DNA of 50,670 nucleotides from Leptospira sp. (lineage in GTDB: Bacteria > Spirochaetota > Leptospiria > Leptospirales > Leptospiraceae): assembly GCA_002786225.1 (NCBI GenBank), contig PEQN01000022.1:1-50670 (forward strand). The letters are read 5' to 3'. The translations under genes and the position numbers were made by a program. The notes under the pieces were generated by a model. That model was given only the letters and a program-made list of their open reading frames with translations. It was not told the DNA's origin and did not search any database. Shown one piece after another: positions 34,801 through 44,182 of the stretch (the first letter of the stretch is position 1; each line of letters opens with the position of its first letter).

Positions 34801-36047
34801 ATGAAGAAAAAACTCGCTCTTTTCTGCCTTTTTGGCTTTTTCACTTTCCCTCTATGCTCTGAAAGTAAGCAGCAAATTCGACTTCACCCTGATGACTCGA
34901 AGATTATCCCCTCCTCAGATGTATTTTATAGCAGAGTACTTCCAGGTTTGAAGGGCCGGAAGACCTTGCTCGTTACAAATCCATCGGGAATAGGAATCAA
35001 CCCCAATCGTATCAAATCTGAATTTTCCAAGCAAGGTGTCATTCTAAGCCAGTTGATAGGCCTTGAGCATGGATTTTTTGGTCTGGAAGAAGAATTCAAT
35101 AAAAGTCCAGTCACCCTTGATTCTACTTTTGATTTACCGATCTATCATATATACAAACTTTCAACATCAGACTTACTTAAGGTTGTCCAAGAGTCGGAAG
35201 CCATCGTTTTTGATGTGCAAGGTATGGGTATGAGATGCTACACATATTTAACTGTTCTTAAAAGACTTATGGATGCAAGCGCTGGTCGCAAAATTCGCTT
35301 TGTAGTCCTGGATCATATCTCACCTAGCATGCATTTGGGTGGGCAGGGGGATTTTGTGGAGAAAGCATACCAAAATTTTGCAGGCGAATTCCCATCTCCC
35401 TTATTTACAGGATTAACCTTGGGGGAAGCGGCTTTATTTTATAATGCTGAATATCTTAAGAAGAAAGTTGACCTTGAGGTTGTTCCAGTTGGTGAATACA
35501 AAAGAGGAACCTTGATGGAAAATGCTGGCATACCATGGAACACACCTTCGCCTAATTTGCCTAATTTGGATAGCGCAAGAAACTATTTTAGTTTGGTATT
35601 TTTGGAAGGAGTGAATGTTTCTGTTGGAAGAGGAACCCAGGCACCCTTCGTATACTTTGGTGCGCCATGGATGGAACAGCCAGAGAAATTTGCTGAAGAA
35701 TTAAATAAATCATCTAACAAGGAATATTATTTTACTCCCGTATATTTTAAGCCTACTTTTGGTCCTCATACAGGTAAGATCTGCAAAGGACTTCGTATGA
35801 ATTTAGTCAATCCTAACTACGATCCTTTGAAACTGACTTATAATTTGATTGCTACTATGAAGCGAATATATTCCAAGGATTTTGCATGGACCAAGTGGTC
35901 TAAGATCTATTCAATAGATTATCTTTGGGGCAATCCAAAGCTTAGAGTTGCTATAGATGATGCAGAGTCTTTTGAGAACTTTACGAAAACCTTTAAAGAA
36001 AAAGAAGCCAAATACAATAGTCGTGCCAAATTGTATTGGTTGTATTA
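34801..36047 (+). CDS. DUF1343 protein, NamZ-type exo-beta-N-acetylmuramidase candidate
   Basis: 415 aa from ATG at 34801; TTG directly before it is in frame but less likely. Signal peptide MKKKLALFCLFGFFTFPLCS. The mature part follows the DUF1343 family: LLVTNPSGIGINPN, LIGLEHGFFGLEEEF, IVFDVQGMGMRCYTYLTVLKR, FVVLDHISP, FTGLTLGEAALFYN, and VGRGTQAPFVYFGAPWM. NamZ of Bacillus subtilis, the characterised member, removes MurNAc from non-reducing ends of peptidoglycan fragments. Here it may serve cell-wall recycling in the periplasm. It could work with the nearby lytic transglycosylase, though the two are not in one operon. No lipobox is seen. Confidence 0.85.
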
Positions 36048-36118
36048 AAGGGAGATTTTGTGAATTCAATTCTATCTAAGAGTAAAGATCTATATAATCT
36101 TTTACAAGGAAGGCTAGC

Positions 36119-36841
36119 ATGATTCGTGCAAAGAAAGGTTTTATTTTACCAATTAAGTTTATTTTTGTTAAGTTGATTTATTTAATCATAATAGTAGCTT
36201 CATCTATTCTTTATTCTGAAGAAACACCTAACAAAAATAAGTCTTCTATGAGTTCTAGATCTATTCCTGGTTCTGAAGCTCAGATGAAAACTATTCAGAC
36301 CAAAGAACCAATGAATATTTCTAAGTGGAAGAACTTGCCCGAGAAACAATTGCAGTCACGCCTAAAGTCATATGCATTTGCAAAAGTTAGAACATCCCTT
36401 CTTCCTAAATTGAGTTTTACTAAAGAATTAAATCACCAATATTCACAGTGCCCTGAAATGTTCCCAGATATGCCTGGGGAATTTCCTTGCAGCTTATTGA
36501 TTTACAATGGAAGTGTCGCTAATTCCGCTAAAGATCCAAGTGCTGAATACAAAGCAGGTGGTACAATTTCAATAGCAGAATCAGCCAGTAAGATTCCATT
36601 GATTGGTGGAATCGCTTTGCAAATTGGTGCATCTACAAATGATATAGAAGCTAACACAGACTCTATTGTAGCTTACTACAATCCGAACGGATTGATCTCT
36701 CATTATAGATACAAGGATAGAGTTGTTGTTTTCAATTGGACAGATGAGAACAAGGAACCAACTTTGAAATCACTCATTTCTGTAGAACTGAATTCTGATA
36801 ACTGGGTAAAGAGTGGCGAAGAAATTGATTATTCAAAATGA
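36119..36841 (+). CDS. Secreted protein of unknown function
   Basis: 240 aa. AGGAAGG precedes the ATG. The N-terminal basic stretch and helix (FIFVKLIYLIIIVASSILYS) act as a signal peptide or anchor. A Ser/Lys/Glu-rich linker to about residue 65 leads to a folded part containing a Cys pair (CPEMFPDMPGEFPC) and a glycine-rich hydrophobic segment (IPLIGGIALQIGAS). No family is recognised. It overlaps the DUF2797 gene by 4 bp, so the two are co-translated. Confidence 0.75.
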   Translation: MIRAKKGFILPIKFIFVKLIYLIIIVASSILYSEETPNKNKSSMSSRSIPGSEAQMKTIQTKEPMNISKWKNLPEKQLQSRLKSYAFAKVRTSLLPKLSFTKELNHQYSQCPEMFPDMPGEFPCSLLIYNGSVANSAKDPSAEYKAGGTISIAESASKIPLIGGIALQIGASTNDIEANTDSIVAYYNPNGLISHYRYKDRVVVFNWTDENKEPTLKSLISVELNSDNWVKSGEEIDYSK

Positions 36842-37752
36842 AAGCTAAGGGTTATCTTCGTATGCTAGGGAAGTCTTGGACTTCTCTAGATAAAGATCCT
36901 AGCCATTTGCAAGTCCATTATGATTTCAAATATGTTGAGTATGCGGACGAATTGAACGGTAATAAGCCTGTTAAATCGGAAGCCATTGAACAAGTAATCC
37001 CTAATTTTTCACAATTTATCTCTAAAGGTATCGAATTAAAATTCTCTGGAAGAATTAGATGCATCCATTGTGGTAAACTGACTAAAAAAAGTTTTAATCA
37101 GGGATCTTGCTACAATTGTTTCGTACAACTTGCACAAAACGATCTATGCATAATGTCCCCGACTCGTTGTCATTACCACCTCGGAACTTGCCGTGAACCT
37201 AAGTGGGGGGAAGATAATTGTTTCAAAAAGCATTCTGTCTATCTTGCCAATACTTCTGGTCCAAAAGTCGGAATCACCAAAGAAAAGAAAATCGAAAATC
37301 GTTGGATAGACCAAGGTGCAGTAGAGGGTCTTGAATTAGTAACGACGAATTCAAGAAGGGAGGCGGGAATTATTGAGGCTTACTTGAGTCAATTTCTCCC
37401 AGATCGAACAACTTGGCAAAGAATGGTTACAAGCAATCCTATTCAAGGTGAAATTGATTTCGTAAAAGAAAAAAGTAAATTTGTGAGAGCTATTGAAAAT
37501 GCTAATCTAACAATGGAAAATGAAAAAGGAAAATCTACAGCCATAGAGATCAAGGAATCTAGTTCAAAGCAGGTAACAAAGTTTAATTATCCAATTGAGG
37601 CTTTCCCCAAAGCTAAGTCCTACAAAGTTGATCCTGAACAGGCTATCAAAAGTAAGCTTTTGGGAATCAAAGGTCAATATCTACTGCTTCAGGACGGCGT
37701 TATCAATCTTAGAACTTACGAAGGCTATGAATTTTATTTGGCAATAGTCTAA
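36838..37752 (+). CDS. DUF2797 family protein with cysteine cluster
   Basis: 304 aa. Residues 70-130 carry many cysteines arranged as zinc-binding pairs (CIHC at 75-78, CYNC at 91-94, then C104, C111, C118, C128). The next part (VYLANTSGPKVGITKEKKIENRWIDQGA at about 134-161, then NSRREAGIIEAYL) is the conserved DUF2797 core and resembles a GIY-YIG nuclease fold with an R and an E in the expected order. Function of the family is not established; a nucleic-acid role is plausible from the fold. Start overlaps the preceding secreted-protein gene by 4 bp. Confidence 0.82.
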   Translation: MKAKGYLRMLGKSWTSLDKDPSHLQVHYDFKYVEYADELNGNKPVKSEAIEQVIPNFSQFISKGIELKFSGRIRCIHCGKLTKKSFNQGSCYNCFVQLAQNDLCIMSPTRCHYHLGTCREPKWGEDNCFKKHSVYLANTSGPKVGITKEKKIENRWIDQGAVEGLELVTTNSRREAGIIEAYLSQFLPDRTTWQRMVTSNPIQGEIDFVKEKSKFVRAIENANLTMENEKGKSTAIEIKESSSKQVTKFNYPIEAFPKAKSYKVDPEQAIKSKLLGIKGQYLLLQDGVINLRTYEGYEFYLAIV

Positions 37753-37895
37753 GATAAAGTTTTAGGAAATTGATATTTGCTTTTATTGCTTTTGATTTTA
37801 TTGCTTATTTTCAAAAATTACTTCACTATGCAAAAATTCTGTTCTTGGAATCCCCGAAAAAGTAGTTACATCCTTAAGGGTGTGGCTGGATATAG

Positions 37896-38630
37896 ATGAA
37901 CCCTAGCGAAATCCAAACTCAAATCCCAGCCTTCTCCCCGGAGCTTATACTTTATAAAGACGAGCTTATTCTCATTGCTAACAAACCAGCAGGCATACCG
38001 ATTCACGAAACCAAAGACCAGCAGAGAGCTGATTTCACTCGTCTTCTTCAAAATTCTTTAGGCCTACCGTATCTGCGAACTGCAAATCGTTTAGATCTTT
38101 ACACAACAGGAATTGTCGTTTTTGGACTAGATCCACATAGTAATAGTAAGGTGGATGCCTTGCTCAAGGAATCGCGCAAATTCTATTTAGCCTTAGTATA
38201 TGGAATTATATCTGAGGATGAGTTTCGTATTGAGAGCTTTCTTAAGGATGGAAATAAAAAAGTACAAACCGTTCGTTCTGGCGGAAAAAAAGCAATAACT
38301 TTGTGTAAAGTTCTTGGAAGAGATAGTGTGAATAATATTAGTTTGGTGAAAGCAGAATTAGTCACAGGGCGTAGGCATCAAATTAGGATACATCTTTCGG
38401 AATATGGCAATCCTATAGTTGGTGACAGGGTCTATGCAGAAAAGATGATAAATCAAGGATTAAAAAGGATTCATTGGAACAATGCTCTAGGCAAAGCAGA
38501 AACTCAGCTAAGTAATAAAGATAAAAATCATTTTGCTGAGGCACTTTATTTGCATAGTTATAAACTAGATTTATCTTCTTATAAAAGTGATCTAGTCGTG
38601 AGGTGCCAACCCTATTGGATGATTTATTAA
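37896..38630 (+). CDS. RluA-family RNA pseudouridine synthase
   Basis: 244 aa. Catalytic motif LRTANRLDLYTTGIVVFG with the essential Asp (RLD), an early NKPAGIPIH, KFYLALVYG and GRRHQIRIHLSEYGNPIVGD, all typical of the RluA group. No S4 domain is present at the N-terminus. It converts uridine to pseudouridine in rRNA or tRNA; the exact target is not predictable. The gene stands alone, 143 bp after the DUF2797 gene. Confidence 0.92.
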   Translation: MNPSEIQTQIPAFSPELILYKDELILIANKPAGIPIHETKDQQRADFTRLLQNSLGLPYLRTANRLDLYTTGIVVFGLDPHSNSKVDALLKESRKFYLALVYGIISEDEFRIESFLKDGNKKVQTVRSGGKKAITLCKVLGRDSVNNISLVKAELVTGRRHQIRIHLSEYGNPIVGDRVYAEKMINQGLKRIHWNNALGKAETQLSNKDKNHFAEALYLHSYKLDLSSYKSDLVVRCQPYWMIY

Positions 38631-38701
38631 ATTAAAGCTATTAATTCTTCTTTTCTGAGGAAGTGAAAGATTAATAATTGCAAATATAAGGAAATATTCA
38701 T

Positions 38702-39448
38702 ATGTCCATAAGTAACGAAAATGAATTTAAAGGGATCATGAAAGTAGGTCGGTTTGTAGCTAAGGTTCGTAAGGCAATGATGCAATATGTTGAATCTGGT
38801 ATGACGACATGGGAATTGGATCAATTTGCAAGAACATTTTTCGAGAATGAGTCAGTCGATTCAGCTCCGAATAGAGATTATAAATTTCCAGGTATGACTT
38901 GTATTAGTTTAAATCATGAGATCGCTCATGGAATCCCTTCCCAGTATAAAATAATACACAATGGTGATTTAATCAATATCGATATCTCGGCTCACTTGAA
39001 TGGCTTCTACGCTGACACTGGAATTTCATTTTATATTGGTAAGGAAGGTGGAAGAAAATTTGCTAACTTATGTGAAGCGGCATCTCAATCCACTCTTGCA
39101 GGAATTAAACAGGCAAGAACTGGGAATCCTTTACGATGGATTGGGCGTTCCATCGATCATACTGCTCGCGTAAAAGGGTTTAAGGTTATAAAAAACTTGG
39201 CTGGGCATGGTACTGGTCGAAAGCTTCATGAAGAACCTCAAGTTCTTAATTATGAAGATAAGAGAGAGAAAAGAGTTCTAAATGAGGGCTTGGTTCTAGC
39301 TGTTGAGTCTTTTGTTTCAAATGGTTCTGAGTATGCTTATGAATCCTCGGACAATTGGACATTAACTACAGGTGACAAGTCTTTTGCCGCACAAATGGAA
39401 CACACAATCATTGTTACTCGAAAGGGGCCTGTGATTGCCACATTGTAA
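38702..39448 (+). CDS. map: Methionine aminopeptidase, type I
   Basis: 248 aa, the usual length. All metal ligands of the pita-bread fold are present: Asp94 and Asp105 (IDISAHLNGFYADTG), His169 (GHGTGRKLHEEP), Glu202 (VESF) and Glu233 (QMEHTI), together with His76 in AHGIP. It removes the initiator Met from new proteins. It has no N-terminal zinc-finger extension. Single gene; Leptospira-like genomes often carry more than one copy. Confidence 0.95.
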   Translation: MSISNENEFKGIMKVGRFVAKVRKAMMQYVESGMTTWELDQFARTFFENESVDSAPNRDYKFPGMTCISLNHEIAHGIPSQYKIIHNGDLINIDISAHLNGFYADTGISFYIGKEGGRKFANLCEAASQSTLAGIKQARTGNPLRWIGRSIDHTARVKGFKVIKNLAGHGTGRKLHEEPQVLNYEDKREKRVLNEGLVLAVESFVSNGSEYAYESSDNWTLTTGDKSFAAQMEHTIIVTRKGPVIATL

Positions 39449-39480
39449 TTTGAATTTCAAAAGCAATCTTCTTTAGAAGT

Positions 39481-40224
39481 TTAATCCTTTTGCTCAATAA
39501 AGGGTTCCATTCTTTCAATGAGGATTCTTCTATTTTCACCAGCTTGTAAAGATACTATTCCACGTATGATCGCGTGTCTTTCTTTGGATTTTGATTTTGC
39601 ATAAGATCTCAATTTATTTCCAAGAGGTAAGAATACTAAGTTTGCAAAAGCTATTCCATAAAAGGTTGCTATAAATGCAGTTGCTATTCCTTCTCCTAAG
39701 GCTGCTGTTCCTGCTCCCAGATTTTCTAAAACATGAACCAAACCTAGCACTGTTCCAATGATTCCAACAGTAGGAGAATATCCACCAGCTGTATCTAAAA
39801 TTCTTGCCGAGGTTGATTCATCTGCTTCTTGTTCGTCGGCATATTCCATGAGTATCTCTTCTAGAGTTCTAGGATCTGATCCATCAACAACCAACTTGAT
39901 TCCTTTAGCAAGAAATGGGTGTGGAATTTTTCGAATCTCATCCTCTAAAGCAAGCAGGCCATCCTTACGAGCTATCTCTATAAACTTGTTAAAGATTTTT
40001 ATAAGATCAATTCTAGTCTGAATTCCCATAGCTTCAAAGAAATGTATTCGGAAATGGTTTACTTCAGAAAGCGAATAAGAAGCAAATGTAGCTCCTATGG
40101 TACCTCCAAGAATTAGTAAAATAGAAGAAGGTTTAAGAAAAGCAAGTAAACTTGCCCCCTCAATAAAAATAGCAAGAAGGACAGAAAGTACGGCAATTGC
40201 TATTCCAACGATGCTTGTATTCAT
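39481..40224 (-). CDS. motA: MotA/TolQ-type flagellar motor stator protein
   Basis: 247 aa. Four membrane helices: two at the N-terminus (VGIAIAVLSVLLAIFIEG, SSILLILGGTIGATFASY), a cytoplasmic loop of about 90 residues and two at 150-205 with conserved Pro in GYSPTVGIIGTVLGLVHVLE and EGIATAFIATFYGIAFANLVFLPLG. This is the MotA/PomA arrangement of a stator channel subunit. No MotB partner is adjacent: the gene follows an aldo/keto reductase gene, sharing one base, and converges on methionine aminopeptidase. It must pair with a MotB encoded elsewhere if it is functional. Confidence 0.9.
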   Translation of the reverse strand: MNTSIVGIAIAVLSVLLAIFIEGASLLAFLKPSSILLILGGTIGATFASYSLSEVNHFRIHFFEAMGIQTRIDLIKIFNKFIEIARKDGLLALEDEIRKIPHPFLAKGIKLVVDGSDPRTLEEILMEYADEQEADESTSARILDTAGGYSPTVGIIGTVLGLVHVLENLGAGTAALGEGIATAFIATFYGIAFANLVFLPLGNKLRSYAKSKSKERHAIIRGIVSLQAGENRRILIERMEPFIEQKD

Positions 40225-41171
40225 TATGGTACCTCTTTTCCTAGGGCAGATTGGTAAAGTAGAAACCAGTCTTCTCGATCTAATTCAATTTCCGTCGATT
40301 TTGCCATTTGATGGATTCGTTCTGAACTGTTGGATCCTATAACGGGAATTATATCAGATGGATGTCTAAGCAACCAAGACAAGGCAATAGCATTCTCAGT
40401 AGTATTGTATTTTTCACTGAGCTGTATTAGTATTTCAGAAAGAGATGGAATTGATCTTTCATGTTTTGAAATCTCTTTATTCGGATTGCTTTTCTGTAGC
40501 TCAGCAACAGATCTCATAAGGGAGCCACCACCTAGGGGCGACCAAGACATGGGACGAATCTTTTGTTGGTATAGATAATCTAAATCTCCATTTACCAGAG
40601 CATCAAGTTTCTTAAGGCTTACTTCAATTTGATTGGTTACAAGAGGGTTCTTCATTCTTGATTGCAAGAGGGAAAATTGACTTGGGGAAAAATTAGACAC
40701 CCCTACATAGGCAATCTTTCCTTTCTCAATCAGTTGATCTAGACAAACTCCTGTTTCATCAGCGTTCATCAAGGGATCGGGTCTGTGTAGTAATAAGATA
40801 TCAATTTTATCTATGCCTAAATATTTCAGTGAGTTATCCACAGAATGTTCGATATGTTTAGGACTTGTATCGTAGTGCTTCACTTTTCGGTTTGGATATT
40901 TATCAGAGAACAACATGATGTCCGCTTTAGTTACAAAATGTATCTTGGGTAATTTGGATTTTATTTTTTTATAAACGGATCCAAAAAATTCTTCACAGCC
41001 ATAATTACCGTAAATATCCGCATGGTCGAACCAATTGATACCAAGGTCTATGCAGGTTTGAATATTTCTTTCCACATCGGAAGGTGTTAAGTCACTATCC
41101 AACATACGCCATGCTCCATAAACGAGTCTAGATACGTGGGGTCCTTTGGGATGAATTCGTACTTCTTGCAT
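40224..41171 (-). CDS. Aldo/keto reductase, YdhF type
   Basis: 315 aa TIM barrel with the full catalytic tetrad: Asp52 and Tyr54 in NWFDHADIYGNYGCE, Lys82 in FVTKAD and His129 in DILLLHRPDP. YVGVSNFSPSQF, RPMSWSPLGGG and the C-terminal IPVIGSNSSERIHQMAKS (NADPH binding) support the family. It reduces an aldehyde or ketone with NADPH. It shares one base with the flavin monooxygenase gene (TAATG) and with the MotA gene downstream. Confidence 0.92.
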   Translation of the reverse strand: MQEVRIHPKGPHVSRLVYGAWRMLDSDLTPSDVERNIQTCIDLGINWFDHADIYGNYGCEEFFGSVYKKIKSKLPKIHFVTKADIMLFSDKYPNRKVKHYDTSPKHIEHSVDNSLKYLGIDKIDILLLHRPDPLMNADETGVCLDQLIEKGKIAYVGVSNFSPSQFSLLQSRMKNPLVTNQIEVSLKKLDALVNGDLDYLYQQKIRPMSWSPLGGGSLMRSVAELQKSNPNKEISKHERSIPSLSEILIQLSEKYNTTENAIALSWLLRHPSDIIPVIGSNSSERIHQMAKSTEIELDREDWFLLYQSALGKEVP

Positions 41172-42328
41172 TATTTTCTAGCTCCATAAGTAAGTGGGGT
41201 CTCTGGTGTATTTTCAGGAGTTCGACCTTGTATTTTACTTAGTTTAGAATTACTGAGTGAGGGAAGAAGTAAATTTTTCACATAATCAATTTCCTCTAAT
41301 AAAGGATATCCTGAGAAAATAAATGAACGTATTCCCATATCCTTATATCGCTTAATTTTAGTTAGAATTTGTTCAGGTGTACCTACCAAGGCTGAGCCAC
41401 AACCCGATCTTGCAAGACCGATACCAGACCAAACTATATCTTCAATGAAGCCATCGGAATCTGAAGTCTTTCTGAGTTCATCTTGTCTTAGAACACCAGC
41501 CGATTTTGAATCCAATGCTCTTGATTTTAAATCTTTTGCCTTGGCTAAGTCTAATTTGGAGATTAATCTTTTTGCATAATCTCTCGCTTCCTTCTCTGTT
41601 TCACGAACAATCATATGAATTCTTAAGCCAAAATCTATTTTCCTGTTTAGCTTTTCTGCTCTTTGCGAAAGATCAGCCATAGTATCATACAAATTGTTCT
41701 CTGTTTCTGGCCACATCAAAAAAACATCACAATGTTCCGCACAGAGCTTTCTTGCTTCCTCTGAAATCCCACCGAAGTAAAGTAGGGGTCCTCCATTTTG
41801 TTGGTAGGGTTTAACTGGATCGGAGGGTAGGTGAATTTGGTAGTGCTTTCCTTCGAAATTTATTTCCTCTTGAGTCCAGGATTGTTTTAATATTTGAATG
41901 ACTTCTCTTGATTTTTCATAACGAATTAGATTATCAACCTTGGTTCCGGGAAGATCAGAAGAGATGATATTCACAGTTAAGTTCCCTTTTAGTATGTGAT
42001 CCAAGGTTGAAATAGCTCGTGCAAGCATAGGCGGATGAACTTCTCCGCAGCGAACAGCTGTTAATAGGGACATATTGTTCACCATTGGAGCAACAGCTCC
42101 TGCAAAGCTTAAAGTGTCTTGTCCTACTTGGTAAGATGAAGGCAATAAGATATTTTCGAAACCTGCTTTATCAGCTTTCAGAACTATATCGCGACAATGC
42201 TCAAAACTGCTTCTATACTTTCCATCCATCTGTCCCAGGAATTCAAAATCGCCATTGCAGATATCGCAAAACCAAGAAATTTCGGTTGCATCCTCTGGTG
42301 TTCTAATTGAAAATTTTCTCTCAAACAT
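41171..42328 (-). CDS. LLM-class flavin-dependent monooxygenase, SsuD-like
   Basis: 385 aa from ATG at 42328, with GAGGAA about 10 nt upstream. A longer reading to 42385 would overlap the inverted repeat between the two divergent genes. The luciferase-like barrel shows [62 protein letters not shown] and the flavin-binding region [15 protein letters not shown], resembling alkanesulfonate monooxygenase. It should use FMNH2 from a separate reductase to oxidise a sulfonate or other organic compound. No ssuABC or flavin reductase genes are adjacent. Confidence 0.9.
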   Translation of the reverse strand: MFERKFSIRTPEDATEISWFCDICNGDFEFLGQMDGKYRSSFEHCRDIVLKADKAGFENILLPSSYQVGQDTLSFAGAVAPMVNNMSLLTAVRCGEVHPPMLARAISTLDHILKGNLTVNIISSDLPGTKVDNLIRYEKSREVIQILKQSWTQEEINFEGKHYQIHLPSDPVKPYQQNGGPLLYFGGISEEARKLCAEHCDVFLMWPETENNLYDTMADLSQRAEKLNRKIDFGLRIHMIVRETEKEARDYAKRLISKLDLAKAKDLKSRALDSKSAGVLRQDELRKTSDSDGFIEDIVWSGIGLARSGCGSALVGTPEQILTKIKRYKDMGIRSFIFSGYPLLEEIDYVKNLLLPSLSNSKLSKIQGRTPENTPETPLTYGARK

Positions 42329-42379
42329 GGAATAATTCCTCGACAGATATGTTATAGCAGATATAGAGTATAATATATT

Positions 42380-42391
42380 GGACATTTGTCC
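42380..42391. promoter_or_regulatory. Inverted repeat between monooxygenase and symporter genes
   Basis: GGACA (42380-42384) and TGTCC (42387-42391) around TT. It lies 52 bp upstream of the monooxygenase start and 38 bp before the symporter start. A TATAAT (42369-42374) directly precedes it. Possible operator. Confidence 0.45.
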
Positions 42392-42429
42392 TATATTGAT
42401 CAGGTGATTTCATCTTAAAAGAGGCTATT

Positions 42430-44166
42430 TTGGACATTTTAGATTTCATAGTATTTGGAGCGATCATTCTGGGAATCTCTTTTATAGGTTTGTACTTCTC
42501 TCGTTCAGAAAAAAATACTTCCTCGGATTATTTTCTTGCAGGTAAAAAGATACGATGGTGGGGAGTTGCTGGTTCCTTATTTGCTACAAATATTTCTTCT
42601 AACCAACTTGTAGGTATGCTAGGAGTTGGATTTTCGATTGGATTTGCCCAAAGTCTTTATGAATTTGGAAGTATACCAGCACTGATGGTTTTGGCTTATT
42701 TTCTTCTTCCAGCCTATAGAAAGTTAGGTGTTACTACTCTTAGCCAATACTTAGAAAATAAATTTGGTCGAATGAGTAGTATTTCTTATTCAATAATTTC
42801 TATACTTCTCATATTGATACAAATGACTGCTGCTTTTTACATAGGTGGCAGAACTACAACATATTTAGTGAATGGAGCAATCAGCTATGAGATGATTATA
42901 CTACTCATGGCAGTATTGGTTCTTGCTTATACTTATAAAGGTGGTCTTGAATCTGTAATATTAACTGACGTTATTCAATCATTTTTCTTGATAGGTTCAG
43001 CTTGCTTGCTCACTTATTTTACCTTTGCTTCTGGAAGAACAGATTCCTTTTTTTCACTGATCACCAACCACGAAAAATTAAGCCTTAGTCTTCCAGCAAG
43101 CCATCCCCAACTTCCTTTTCCAGGTGCAATGACTGGATTATTCCTACTTCATTTATTCTATTGGACAAGCAACCAATATATAGTCCAGAGATCTCTAGCT
43201 GCTATAAGCTTAGAAGAAGCCCGAAAGGGTATCATTGTTGCTTCTTTCTTAAAGATTTTAATTCCCTTTATAACTATTGTTACAGGTATAGCAGCTTCGC
43301 AAATGTTCTTATCTCATGAACTTCTTCCTGATGATACATTTTCAAAACTACTTACAGAGGTAGTTCCTTCGCATTATGGATTTAAAGGTTTCATACTTGC
43401 TGGTGTCTTTTGCGCTATTGTATCTTCTTTGGATTCAATGGTTAATTCAGCTGCTACTTTATTCTCTATTGATCTCTATGCTAAAATTCATCCTAAGAAA
43501 AATACAGAATCCCAGCTGATACATGCTGGACAATATTTTACCTTGTTCATACTTGCTCTTTCTGTAATTTTTGCTATCACACTCTATACTCCTGATTCTA
43601 AAGGAAATTTCTTTATAAGAGTATCAGATCAATCCTCCTATCTGACACCGGGAATACTTGCGGTTTTTCTAACAGGAATTCTTTGGAGAACTCCATCAAA
43701 GTTTATTGCAATAACAGTAATTTTGCTAACACCTTTTCTTTCTATAGGTTTAGAAAAAATTTATTTGCTAGAAATATTTAATAATCTTAGGCCAATTTTT
43801 GGTGAAAAATTAAATTTCCTCTATAGAGTTTTGCTTTGTTTTTCAATTTCATTTACCTTGCTTGCAATTTTTCCGTCTAAGATACTAAAGAGGCAACATT
43901 CAAAGAAGGATACTAAAGAATTTTTAGAAAGATTACTAAATTATATTTCGAATTTAACAAGGATAGAGAGAATGAATATTGCCTTAGGGTTTATCATCTT
44001 ATTCGCAATATTCATTTGGGGAGAAATATCATCTAACCGATTTGAGACGGCACTTCCCATTGCTCTATTTGTTCTGCTTCTTAATAGACCATGGAAATCT
44101 GTAGAAAAATCTCTGGTGGCTGTTCTTTTAGCTCTTTTTGTTTTTATAATGTTTTACTATCACTGA
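42430..44166 (+). CDS. Sodium/solute symporter (SSS family)
   Basis: 578 aa with about 14 membrane helices. Start is TTG at 42430, 5 nt after GAGG. SSS-family features: SSDYFLAGKKIRWWGVAGSLFATNISSNQLVG, the TYKGGLESVILTDVIQSF region, FYWTSNQYIVQRSLAAISLEEARKG, and FCAIVSSLDSMVNSAATLFSIDLY, close to the SGLT-like members. It should import a sugar, inositol or related solute with Na+. Its substrate is not clear. The EAL-type protein gene begins 16 bp after its stop. Confidence 0.93.
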   Translation: MDILDFIVFGAIILGISFIGLYFSRSEKNTSSDYFLAGKKIRWWGVAGSLFATNISSNQLVGMLGVGFSIGFAQSLYEFGSIPALMVLAYFLLPAYRKLGVTTLSQYLENKFGRMSSISYSIISILLILIQMTAAFYIGGRTTTYLVNGAISYEMIILLMAVLVLAYTYKGGLESVILTDVIQSFFLIGSACLLTYFTFASGRTDSFFSLITNHEKLSLSLPASHPQLPFPGAMTGLFLLHLFYWTSNQYIVQRSLAAISLEEARKGIIVASFLKILIPFITIVTGIAASQMFLSHELLPDDTFSKLLTEVVPSHYGFKGFILAGVFCAIVSSLDSMVNSAATLFSIDLYAKIHPKKNTESQLIHAGQYFTLFILALSVIFAITLYTPDSKGNFFIRVSDQSSYLTPGILAVFLTGILWRTPSKFIAITVILLTPFLSIGLEKIYLLEIFNNLRPIFGEKLNFLYRVLLCFSISFTLLAIFPSKILKRQHSKKDTKEFLERLLNYISNLTRIERMNIALGFIILFAIFIWGEISSNRFETALPIALFVLLLNRPWKSVEKSLVAVLLALFVFIMFYYH

Positions 44167-44182
44167 GATAATAATTTTTTGA

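Noticed and set aside
37780..37810. Repeated TTTTATTGCTT in the gap before the pseudouridine synthase
   Set aside because: Two short T-rich copies only; likely chance in AT-rich DNA.
39457..39480. Palindrome CTTCTTTAGAAG between map and motA
   Set aside because: Five-pair arms with a two-base centre; too short to call a terminator.
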